Counted from the stretch's first letter, positions 1 to 5,589 are shown. The stretch is 5,781 nt of DNA from an uncultured Fimbriimonadales bacterium (GCA_937925775.1 CALAMM010000079.1:1-5781), one strand, 5' to 3'. Numbers and translations are program-made. Notes: generated from the sequence alone by a model not told the origin.

Positions 1-19
1 GTCCCCACCGACGAACGAT

Positions 20-41
20 GCTTGGACAAGAAAGTCCAAGC
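20..41. repeat. 8-bp hairpin with competing downstream pairing
   Basis: GCTTGGAC (20-27) pairs with GTCCAAGC (34-41) across the loop AAGAAA. The right arm also contains CCAAG (36-40), which can instead pair with CTTGG at 44-48 across a 3-nt loop, so two mutually exclusive stems are possible. No T-run follows, so it is not an intrinsic terminator on the plus strand. Its role is unknown. Confidence 0.55.
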
Positions 42-69
42 CACTTGGGGCGTTTTGCTGACGGATTGC

Positions 70-91
70 GCGACGACAGGATTGTCGTCGC
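70..91. repeat. Perfect 9-bp hairpin
   Basis: GCGACGACA (70-78) and TGTCGTCGC (83-91) are exact reverse complements separated by the four bases GGAT. It lies 28 bp after the hairpin at 20-41. No T-run follows on either strand. It could be part of a leader RNA or a dispersed palindromic (REP-like) unit; the sequence alone does not decide. Confidence 0.6.
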
Positions 92-329
92 ACCCGTTTT
101 GGCGTCGCAAAGCGTCCTCAGGGGGAACCTGAAAGAGGGGGTCAGAAACACGCGCCTGCCTCCATGTATGCACCAGCAGGGACGCCGATGCTACAAAGGG
201 CAGCGCACCATCACGCACTGATGCAGTAGTGAACTCAAAACAGGAATACCGCCGCATCCGATGTCCCCACCTCAGAGAAGGGACTGGTCTTAACGCGCCC
301 TTAAAACTTCCAGTAGGTATCCTTACTGT

Positions 330-334
330 GGAGG
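330..334 (+). promoter_or_regulatory. Ribosome binding site of the phosphatase gene
   Basis: GGAGG ends 8 nt before the ATG at 343. This decides the start: the same frame is open back to a GTG at 229, but that site has no Shine-Dalgarno sequence, and the 38 extra residues would bury the twin-arginine signal inside the protein. Confidence 0.8.
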
Positions 335-342
335 CGACCGAC

Positions 343-1830
343 ATGCATGACCGCTATACCCGCAGGGAGATTTTGAGGCTGGGCTTGGCTGGCACAGCGG
401 GGCTCGCGCTTGCGAAACTGGCTCCCGCCCAGCGACGCTCGCGTAGCCACGGGCGTGTCAAGAACATTATTTTCATGGTCTCTGATGGAATGAGCGCGGG
501 GGTTCCCTCGCTCGCCGACGAGTTCGGCAAGTTGGTGCGCGGCAAAGGCTCGTTCTGGTACCAGCTGCTGCAGAGTTCCGAGGCGACGCTGGGCTTTTTC
601 GATATGGCTGCGCTCAACTCGCTGGTGACCGACTCGGCTTCAGCGTCCAGTTCGTGGGGCAGTGGCAGCCGCATTTTCAACGGACAGATTAATGTGCTGC
701 CCGACGGCACGCGCCTGACCCCGATTGCCCAGATTGTCAAGCAGGCAGGTAAAAAAGTGGGGCTGGTTACCACCACGCGCATCACGCACGCCACGCCTGC
801 AGGCTTCGCCGCCGTCCAGCCCAAACGCGACGACGAAGCCGACATCGCGCCGCAGTACCTGAATGTGGTGGATGTGCTGATGGGCGGCGGGCTGCGCCAC
901 TACGCCCCTGACCGACGCAAAGACGGCAAAGACCTCATCAAAACCTATCAGGACGCAGGCTACACCTATTGGAATACGCGCGAACAAGTCGTCAGCCGCG
1001 CACGCCCTGAGAAGGTGCTGGGGCTGTTCTACGATTCGCACCTGCCCTACACCGTGGATCATATCCATTCTGAGGAGTTGCGCCGCGCGGTGCCCACGCT
1101 TGCCGAGATGACGCGCAAGGCGTTGGAGATCCTGGGCGACGCGCCCAACGGGTTCCTGCTACAGGTAGAGGGCGGGCGTGTCGACCACGCCGCGCACGCG
1201 AACGATGCCGCTGGCATCATGTGGGACCAACTCGCCTTCGATGACGCCATCGAAGTCGCGTTCGAGTTCGTCTCAAAACGCAACGATACCCTGCTGATTA
1301 TCACCAGCGATCACGGGAACTCGAACCCCGGCTTGAACGGCATGGGGGGTGAGTACGAGGCTTCGAACAGCGCGATGGCGATGCTCCAGTACGCGAAATG
1401 CTCGTTCGAGGAGTTGCCCAACAAGTTGCGCAGCGCCGCCAGCGCAGACGATGTGCGCGGCATTATCAAAGAGCAGCTGGGCATCGAAATCAACGGCGAA
1501 GAGGCAACCGCGCTGGCGGGGGCGATTAAGGGCAACCTCCCGCCTATCTGGAACCGCCAGCACCGCAACCTGCAGGGCTTGCTCGGACAGATTTTGAGCA
1601 ACTACAACGGCTACGGCTGGACCGGCACCTCGCATACCGCCGACTACACATGGATTACCGCGCTGGGTGCGGGGCGCGAAGAGTTCCACGGGCTCATCCG
1701 CAATACCGACGCCTTCTACAAAATGCTCAAGCTGTTCGGGCTGTCGCACAAGAATCCCAGCATGACGCCTGAGGAGGCGCGTAAGTTCCTCTCGCGTGCG
1801 CCGCGCACCCGCACGGAGGACTGGGCGTAA
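343..1830 (+). CDS. Tat-exported alkaline phosphatase (PhoA family)
   Basis: Alkaline phosphatase of 495 aa, a metal-dependent phosphomonoesterase predicted to act outside the cytoplasm. The N-terminus carries a twin-arginine signal: TRREILR at residues 6-12, a hydrophobic stretch to about 24, and a likely signal peptidase site after APA (27-29). The family's active-site residues can all be placed against E. coli PhoA: D48 (SDG), the nucleophile S98 in TDSA, T151 in THATP, R162 as probable phosphate ligand, E276 and D281/H285 in the EGGRVDHAAH block, D323-H324 in SDHG, and H431 in TSHT. H149 and H282 replace PhoA Asp153 and Lys328, a pattern also seen in animal enzymes. About 106 residues separate H324 from H431, against 41 in PhoA, so there is a crown-like insertion. 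It stands alone on the plus strand, converging on the permease gene. I see no Pho box. Family assignment is firm; the physiological substrate is unknown. Confidence 0.93.
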   Translation: MHDRYTRREILRLGLAGTAGLALAKLAPAQRRSRSHGRVKNIIFMVSDGMSAGVPSLADEFGKLVRGKGSFWYQLLQSSEATLGFFDMAALNSLVTDSASASSSWGSGSRIFNGQINVLPDGTRLTPIAQIVKQAGKKVGLVTTTRITHATPAGFAAVQPKRDDEADIAPQYLNVVDVLMGGGLRHYAPDRRKDGKDLIKTYQDAGYTYWNTREQVVSRARPEKVLGLFYDSHLPYTVDHIHSEELRRAVPTLAEMTRKALEILGDAPNGFLLQVEGGRVDHAAHANDAAGIMWDQLAFDDAIEVAFEFVSKRNDTLLIITSDHGNSNPGLNGMGGEYEASNSAMAMLQYAKCSFEELPNKLRSAASADDVRGIIKEQLGIEINGEEATALAGAIKGNLPPIWNRQHRNLQGLLGQILSNYNGYGWTGTSHTADYTWITALGAGREEFHGLIRNTDAFYKMLKLFGLSHKNPSMTPEEARKFLSRAPRTRTEDWA

Positions 1831-1869
1831 GCCATCGGCGAAGATTCCCTCCCTTATGGCGCAACACCG
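1831..1869. other. Convergent intergenic gap
   Basis: Only 39 bp separate the stop codons of the phosphatase (+) and the permease (-). GCCAT at 1831-1835 and ATGGC at 1856-1860 form a 5-bp inverted repeat around a 20-nt loop, with no T-run on either side. That is too weak to call a bidirectional terminator, so transcripts from the two strands may overlap here. Confidence 0.4.
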
Positions 1870-2496
1870 TCACACTTCCACCCGCAGCGCGGCAGCGGGA
1901 GGCATCTTCGCCGCGCGGATTGCGGGCAGAATCGTCGCCACGACGGTCAATACGACGCCCACCGCCATAGCCTGCCCCAGCAGCGCCAGCAACTCCAGCG
2001 GTGTCGCCGCGCTAAACACCGCGGAACCCTGCCGAAATAGGTTAATCAAAAACACCAGCCCCCAGCCCACCAGAAAGCCAATCGCCGACGCCACCACCCC
2101 CAGCATCCCCGCCTCCAGAAAGAACAACTTCACCACAAACGAATCGAGCGCACCCAGACACTTCATCGTGCCAATCTCCTTGTAGCGCTCCGTGACCGCC
2201 ATCAGCATCGAGTTGGAGATGCCGACGGCGGACATCAGCAGGCTCATCGCCACGAGCCAAGTTTGGCGCGTGGCGGCTTCGAGGGCTGCAGGGTCGTTTG
2301 GGTCTATGGGGGGCGCGTAGAGCGCGGCGGCGCGTACCGCCGTGAAAAACGCGATGCCCAGCATCACGCCTGCCGCGGTAATCAACGCCCGCAGGAACCG
2401 CACCCGTATGTTCAGCAGGCTAATCCGAAACGCCACCGACAGCGGCAACTGCACCTGCTTACGTATCGTATCCTGTCCCGAACGCTTTGCACTCAT
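1870..2496 (-). CDS. Short FtsX/MacB-type ABC transporter permease
   Basis: Membrane protein of 208 aa with the FtsX-like permease domain. Predicted membrane segments lie at about 35-60, 80-101, 121-152 and 168-190. The signature of the family follows the second one: NSMLMAVTERYKEIGTMKCL at 95-114, with EIG and a following GA. The C-terminus (PAIRAAKMPPAAALRVE, about 191-207) matches the typical end of MacB/LolC-type permeases. Those proteins are usually around 400 aa and have a large periplasmic domain after the first membrane helix; here only about 20 residues (60-79) lie there, so this is a stripped-down version and not a visible truncation. The start ATG overlaps the PqqD-like stop as ATGA, which fixes the start and implies translational coupling; longer in-frame extensions would run through the PqqD gene. 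No ATPase gene is in the window, so its partner must be elsewhere. Cargo unknown. Confidence 0.85.
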   Translation of the reverse strand: MSAKRSGQDTIRKQVQLPLSVAFRISLLNIRVRFLRALITAAGVMLGIAFFTAVRAAALYAPPIDPNDPAALEAATRQTWLVAMSLLMSAVGISNSMLMAVTERYKEIGTMKCLGALDSFVVKLFFLEAGMLGVVASAIGFLVGWGLVFLINLFRQGSAVFSAATPLELLALLGQAMAVGVVLTVVATILPAIRAAKMPPAAALRVEV

Positions 2497-2882
2497 AGCC
2501 GTTTCTTCGAATAGGCGATGAACCCACGCCGTGCGAGTGTGTTTAAGAACACGAACAGCGAATACTCCACCTCGCGTCGCTCCAGTTTGAACTGTTGCAC
2601 CAGTTGTTGCACGATGGTCTCCACTGAATGGCGTCCGTCGCACAGCGCCCAGACCACGCTGCCGATTTCGTCTAACTCGATTCGATGTTCGCGTGGGAGC
2701 TTGAAAATCCTGCTGAGCCATCCGAACAGTCCGCGTGGCGGCAGGGGCACTATCAGGATGTAAACGCCGTCATCCTTCTGCTCGGAGCGCACCATGCTGT
2801 TGCGTAGCGGGTAGAGGCGAAGCACCTGTCGGCGCTCCAGCGGCGGTGGTGCGTTGCGCCGAAAGAGCCGTTTCAGCAACAT
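2493..2882 (-). CDS. PqqD-like (RRE-fold) protein
   Basis: Protein of 129 aa. Residues about 68-122 match the PqqD family: IELDEIGSVVWALCDG (68-83), then SVETIVQQL (86-94), an Arg/Glu-rich helix (REVEYSLFVFL, 103-113) and ARRGFI (117-122). PqqD proteins bind a precursor peptide and present it to a radical SAM enzyme, and the same fold serves as recognition element in many RiPP pathways. Here there is no PqqA, PqqE or other radical SAM gene, so PQQ synthesis is not supported. The first 65 residues are a basic N-terminal stretch plus a segment rich in Pro, Gly and Trp (about 46-60) that is outside the core family and could touch the membrane. The ATG lies inside the end of the 312-aa gene (10-bp overlap), and the stop overlaps the permease start. 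Fold assignment is good; the function is inferred only from family and neighbours. Confidence 0.8.
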   Translation of the reverse strand: MLLKRLFRRNAPPPLERRQVLRLYPLRNSMVRSEQKDDGVYILIVPLPPRGLFGWLSRIFKLPREHRIELDEIGSVVWALCDGRHSVETIVQQLVQQFKLERREVEYSLFVFLNTLARRGFIAYSKKRL

Positions 2883-3811
2883 ACTGTGCGCGCCATCACC
2901 TCCTCCAGCAGGTTCGAGCGGAACGGCGAGAAGTGTTGGATGTGGAACACCGTGTTGCGCTCTTTACACAGCCAAGCGACGGCACGCACGCGCCACGCGG
3001 GCAAGCGTAGGCGCAACGGGCTGACGATGCATTCCGTTAGGAGGGCGCCCCAGTTCAGGCGGGAGCGTAGGTGGACCCCGAAATCGTTTTCGCCCCAAGT
3101 GAACGGCTCGCGCACGCCACGCCAGCCCTGCCAACGCAACCAGTGATCGACCCACTCGGCGAACTCATAGCCTTTTAGCAGCTGCTCCGCCCGAGCGATG
3201 CGCTCGATGACTAACCGCTCGTGCCGACGGCGCAGCGTCAGGCGCGTCTGACCCACCAGCACCTGCGATTTCTCGAGGCGAAACTCGGCGGGCGCAGCGG
3301 TGTGCAGACCATATAGGCTCCACTCGACCCAGCCGTCCGCGTCGGGCGCAACGCGCAGGCTCTCGAAAATCGGACGGGCAATCTGGAACAGCGCGTCGTG
3401 CCGCGAAGCGGAGCGGAGCTGGATAAGCACAATCGTGTGATGTTCGGGGTAGCGCTGGAGCCGCCCGACAGCACGCTCATCCGAACGCCAGCGAAACTCG
3501 ATACAGTGTTCGTCTACGGGGTGGAGCGTTCCAGTGAAGGGTTGATGTGCCTTGCGCTTCGCGCGTTCCAACTGTTTGAGGAACTGGTGCAGCACATGGT
3601 GCAGGTCGGTCGGGCGGCGGGAGCGCGTCCACTTGAGGTCGATTTCCGCGCGGTGAGGCGAGCCTACTTGCAGGAAGCCCTCACGCCACTCACCCGAATA
3701 GCCTTTGAGGAACCAGTCAGGCGGCGCATTCAAACGGATTCCCTGCCAGCCGATGAGAGTCGGTAGCGCAGGGTGAGCCTTCGAAACGCCTGCCTGACTG
3801 CCTGTTTTCAC
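2873..3811 (-). CDS. Unrecognised 312-aa protein
   Basis: I do not recognise this family. The start is set at a GTG whose last two bases plus the following A form the TGA stop of the tatA-like gene (GTGA overlap); the frame is open further upstream but there it only shadows tatA. The protein is soluble-looking, with no signal peptide or membrane segment, and is rich in Arg, Trp and His. Two parts look alike: residues 21-61 (GWQGIRLNAP, then DWFLKGYSG, ending IDLKW) and 161-205 (WVEWSLYGLH, then APAEFRLEK, ending LVIERI). Each may be a beta-rich unit followed by helical sequence, suggesting an internal duplication. The C-terminus ends LEEVMARTVCC with two adjacent cysteines. The gene overlaps its neighbours on both sides (tatA-like and PqqD-like), so it should be made together with them. 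Coding status is well supported by the overlaps and the long open frame; function unknown. Confidence 0.75.
   Translation of the reverse strand: MKTGSQAGVSKAHPALPTLIGWQGIRLNAPPDWFLKGYSGEWREGFLQVGSPHRAEIDLKWTRSRRPTDLHHVLHQFLKQLERAKRKAHQPFTGTLHPVDEHCIEFRWRSDERAVGRLQRYPEHHTIVLIQLRSASRHDALFQIARPIFESLRVAPDADGWVEWSLYGLHTAAPAEFRLEKSQVLVGQTRLTLRRRHERLVIERIARAEQLLKGYEFAEWVDHWLRWQGWRGVREPFTWGENDFGVHLRSRLNWGALLTECIVSPLRLRLPAWRVRAVAWLCKERNTVFHIQHFSPFRSNLLEEVMARTVCC
2895..2903 (-). promoter_or_regulatory. Extended Shine-Dalgarno upstream of the PqqD-like gene
   Basis: On the minus strand GGAGGTGAT is a nine-base perfect complement to the usual 3' end of 16S rRNA, placed inside the end of the 312-aa gene. 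Its last base is 12 nt from the ATG at 2882, longer than usual spacing. No other start codon exists in the PqqD frame nearer to it, and the ATG at 2893 belongs to the upstream gene's frame. It probably serves the 2882 start at suboptimal spacing. Confidence 0.55.
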
Positions 3812-3981
3812 TTCTGCGCCTGTTCCGCCTCGTCTTCGGCACGCGTCGCGCGGCGGAACTCCGTCAGAGCCTCCCCGATCGATCGCGCCAGCGCAGGCAA
3901 CCGCGACGCGCCAAACAGCACCAGCACGATGACCAGGAGAATCATCCACTCCTGCGTACCCATGTATCCCAAAATCGGCAT
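3808..3981 (-). CDS. tatA: TatA/TatE-type twin-arginine translocase subunit
   Basis: Small protein of 57 aa. TatA proteins polymerise in the cytoplasmic membrane to form the passage for folded proteins carrying twin-arginine signals. The layout is typical: a short polar N-terminus (MPILGYMGTQE), one membrane helix (about 12-23, WMILLVIVLVLF), the FG hinge at 23-24, the conserved SRLPALARSIGEALTEFRRA amphipathic helix (26-45), and a charged tail (EDEAEQAQK). It is short, since many TatA proteins reach 70-90 aa, and lacks a long tail. A strong ribosome binding site and a -10-like box precede it. The stop overlaps the GTG of the 312-aa gene. No tatC lies in the window. TatA and TatB are hard to separate from sequence this short: Glu11 before the helix is slightly TatB-like, while the brevity and hinge favour TatA. 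Confidence 0.88.
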   Translation of the reverse strand: MPILGYMGTQEWMILLVIVLVLFGASRLPALARSIGEALTEFRRATRAEDEAEQAQK

Positions 3982-3989
3982 GCTCGGTT

Positions 3990-3996
3990 CTCCTCC
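3990..3996 (-). promoter_or_regulatory. Ribosome binding site of tatA
   Basis: GGAGGAG on the minus strand, separated by 8 nt from the ATG at 3981. This is the strongest well-spaced Shine-Dalgarno on the minus strand and supports calling this very small gene. Confidence 0.85.
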
Positions 3997-4003
3997 GCAG
4001 GAT

Positions 4004-4009
4004 AGTATA
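4004..4009 (-). promoter_or_regulatory. Candidate -10 box for the tatA operon
   Basis: TATACT on the minus strand, five of six matches to TATAAT. A start site about 7 nt downstream would fall at the edge of the ribosome binding site, giving a leader of roughly 17 nt. No good -35 box is seen at 16-18 bp spacing. The box lies in the 61-bp gap after der, so the operon could have its own promoter as well as read-through from der. Confidence 0.4.
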
Positions 4010-4042
4010 CCCTATCTTGGCGTGCCGACGCTTCACGAAGTT

Positions 4043-5407
4043 TCACTTCTCTCGTTCTTCGTGCGCGGCGCGAATCACCCACCGAATGGGGACCCCCGTA
4101 TATTCGTAGCGACTGCGTAGTTGGTTTTCTAAATAGCGCAGGTAGGAAAAATGCACCATCTTAGGTTCATTCACAAACAGCACGATTGTGGGAGGGCGGA
4201 CGCTCGCCATCGTCGCATAGTAAATCTTCAGCGTCTTTCCCTTGCGCGTGTAGGGACGCTCGAACAGCCACTCCTGAATCTGGCGGTTCAGCTCGCCGGT
4301 GCCAACGCGCATGCAGTGAAAGTCGGCGACCGTCATGCAGGTGTCCAGCAGTGGCTCGATACCCTTGCCAGCCAGCGCGGAGAGGAAGACATGGGGCGCG
4401 TAGTCCAGCCACTTCACCTGCTGCTGCATTAGCCGTTCGAAGTCTTTTTTGATGGGCGTGCGCTGCGCCAGATTCCCGTCAGGCGGTTCTTTGAGGTCCC
4501 ATTTGTTGATTGCCCATACGAGGCCGCGTCCTGCGTCCGCCGCAAGTTGGGCAATTCGACGATCGTAGTGCGTGATTCCTTCGGTGGCGTCGATTACCAC
4601 CACGGCCACATCGGCGCGTTGGATCGCGCGCATCGCACGCATTTGGGCGTAGTATTCCAGTGAGCGCTGCACCTTGCCGGGGCGCTTGATGCCCGCTGTG
4701 TCGATGAGGATGACGGGCTGTCCTTTCCATGTGAAGGGGGTGTCGAGCGGGTCGCGTGTGGTGCCTGCGATTTCACTCACGATGGCGCGGGGTTCCCCCA
4801 GTATCGCGTTCAGCAGCGATGACTTGCCCACATTCGGGCGCCCCACAATCGCAATCTTGACAGGTTCCTCGCTTTCCGCTTCTTCATCAGGGGGAGCGGG
4901 CTGCGCCCGAATTTGCTCGAACGCCCGCTCCAGCACTTCTGCGATGTTGTGTCCGTGAATCGACGAGATAGGGATGGGTTCACCCAGTCCCAGCGCGAAA
5001 AATTCCGCGCGTTGGCTCTCCCACTGCTGGGGGTTGTCCGCCTTGTTCACCAGCAGGAGTACGGGCTTGTTGCCTTTGCGGAGCAGGTCGGCGATCTCCT
5101 CGTCCGCGGGAGTGAGTCCGTCGCGGGCATCCACCAGAAACAGGATACAATCCGCCTCGTGCATCGCCACCTGCGCCTGCACGCGCACCTGCTCGACGAG
5201 CGGGTCGTCATCGCCAAAGAGGATCCCGCCCGTGTCGATGACCACGAACGGCTGACCGAGCCAATTACCTTCGCCGTAGAGCCGATCGCGCGTGACGCCT
5301 GGCGTGTCTTCCACAATCGCCACACGCTGCCCAATCAACCGATTGAACAGCGTGGACTTACCGACATTGGGGCGTCCAACGATGGCAATCACAGGCTTGC
5401 GGTGCAT
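4043..5407 (-). CDS. der: Ribosome assembly GTPase Der (EngA)
   Basis: Der of 454 aa, an essential GTPase with two G domains that helps mature the 50S ribosomal subunit in the cytoplasm. Domain 1: GRPNVGKST (11-19), TPGVTRD (35-41), DTGG (58-61), NKAD (121-124). An acidic linker follows (about 171-181, rich in Glu, Asp and Pro). Domain 2: GRPNVGKSS (189-197), TTRD (216-219), DTAG (236-239), NKWD (301-304) and SALAGKG (343-349). The C-terminal KH-like domain spans about 355-454, including the conserved GKTLKIYY at 390-397. Length is normal for the family. The frame is open for 32 more codons upstream, but those residues come from the hairpin-rich spacer; the first family-like residues follow the ATG at 5407. 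That ATG has no clear Shine-Dalgarno sequence. All G motifs are intact. Downstream is the tatA operon after 61 bp, on the same strand. Confidence 0.97.
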   Translation of the reverse strand: MHRKPVIAIVGRPNVGKSTLFNRLIGQRVAIVEDTPGVTRDRLYGEGNWLGQPFVVIDTGGILFGDDDPLVEQVRVQAQVAMHEADCILFLVDARDGLTPADEEIADLLRKGNKPVLLLVNKADNPQQWESQRAEFFALGLGEPIPISSIHGHNIAEVLERAFEQIRAQPAPPDEEAESEEPVKIAIVGRPNVGKSSLLNAILGEPRAIVSEIAGTTRDPLDTPFTWKGQPVILIDTAGIKRPGKVQRSLEYYAQMRAMRAIQRADVAVVVIDATEGITHYDRRIAQLAADAGRGLVWAINKWDLKEPPDGNLAQRTPIKKDFERLMQQQVKWLDYAPHVFLSALAGKGIEPLLDTCMTVADFHCMRVGTGELNRQIQEWLFERPYTRKGKTLKIYYATMASVRPPTIVLFVNEPKMVHFSYLRYLENQLRSRYEYTGVPIRWVIRAAHEEREK

Positions 5408-5416
5408 AGTAGCCAA

Positions 5417-5422
5417 ATTGTA
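5417..5422 (-). promoter_or_regulatory. Candidate -10 box close to the der start codon
   Basis: TACAAT on the minus strand (five of six matches to TATAAT) ends 9 nt before the der ATG. A transcript starting about 7 nt downstream would begin within a few bases of the start codon, giving a nearly leaderless mRNA, which would fit the missing ribosome binding site. No convincing -35 box is present. Confidence 0.35.
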
Positions 5423-5439
5423 CCTTGCGTTGCGAAGTG

Positions 5440-5461
5440 GCACGAACAGCCTTGTTCGTGC
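5440..5461. repeat. Perfect 9-bp hairpin upstream of der
   Basis: GCACGAACA (5440-5448) and TGTTCGTGC (5453-5461) pair exactly around a 4-nt loop. It lies in the 182-bp spacer between the hydrolase and der. No T-run follows on the minus strand, so it is not a standard terminator; it could be an RNA structure in a der leader or a palindromic protein-binding site. Confidence 0.6.
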
Positions 5462-5469
5462 GTGTGGTG

Positions 5470-5503
5470 ATGGGTGCGGCGACAGAGATGGCGTCGCACC
5501 CAT
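5470..5503. repeat. 12-bp hairpin upstream of der
   Basis: ATGGGTGCGGCG (5470-5481) pairs with CGTCGCACCCAT (5492-5503), 11 Watson-Crick pairs plus one G-T pair when read as plus-strand RNA (A-C mismatch on the minus strand), around a 10-nt loop. It sits 8 bp from the hairpin at 5440-5461, making a tandem pair. No T-run on either side. Confidence 0.6.
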
Positions 5504-5555
5504 GACGCGCTTGCACCCTGCTTGAACCCAAACCGTGTACTTCCGCCCGCCGCGC

Positions 5556-5561
5556 AGTATA
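5556..5561 (-). promoter_or_regulatory. Second candidate -10 box upstream of der
   Basis: TATACT on the minus strand, the same hexamer as the tatA box. If used, it would give der a leader of about 140 nt containing both hairpins. No -35 match at standard spacing, so this is weak. Confidence 0.25.
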
Positions 5562-5589
5562 GAGAACTTAGGGGGCTTGGCTCCCGCGA

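Larger units (their letters stand above)
1..342. other. Region upstream of the phosphatase, no supported gene
   Basis: No reading frame here looks like a real protein. A plus-strand frame from 18 to 221 has no recognisable motif. The minus strand stays open from about 173 to the left edge but gives a low-complexity, unfamiliar peptide. What stands out is secondary structure: an 8-bp hairpin at 20-41, a perfect 9-bp hairpin at 70-91, and a smaller interrupted stem at 116-138 (CCTC/GAGG with an inner AGG/CCT). The stretch 139-329 holds no clear promoter, although TAGGTAT at 314-320 is a poor -10-like match. It may be a structured 5' leader, a palindromic repeat cluster, or the tail of a transcript from the left. 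I did not recognise a known riboswitch consensus. Confidence 0.5.

Noticed and set aside
1..173. Minus-strand open frame running off the left edge from a GTG at 173
   Set aside because: About 57 codons of unfamiliar peptide across palindromic DNA and no Shine-Dalgarno sequence; could only be judged with sequence beyond the left edge.
18..221. Plus-strand frame of 67 codons before the phosphatase
   Set aside because: No recognisable motif, no ribosome binding site, and it runs through the hairpins; composition does not look protein-like.
229..342. N-terminal extension of the phosphatase from GTG at 229
   Set aside because: It would place the twin-arginine signal at residues 44-50 of the protein; the ATG at 343 has a proper ribosome binding site.
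640..1749. Long minus-strand frames within the phosphatase gene
   Set aside because: High-GC shadow frames: they overlap a gene with complete active-site motifs and show no motifs of their own.
1831..1860. Bidirectional terminator between the phosphatase and the permease
   Set aside because: Only a 5-bp stem around a 20-nt loop, without T-runs.
2497..2721. Upstream extension of the permease to 2721
   Set aside because: It is an alternative frame of the PqqD-like gene, and the ATGA overlap marks the true start at 2496.
3812..4036. Upstream extension of the 312-aa protein to 4036
   Set aside because: It lies in another frame of tatA and gives an unlikely peptide; the GTG overlapping the tatA stop is the natural start.
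4034..4063. Inverted repeat CACGAAG/CTTCGTG at the end of der as a terminator
   Set aside because: Seven-bp stem with a 16-nt loop, partly inside the der coding sequence, and no T-run on the minus strand.
5408..5503. 32-codon upstream extension of der from ATG at 5503
   Set aside because: The extra residues come from the hairpins and match nothing in Der proteins, whose first G domain begins right after the ATG at 5407.
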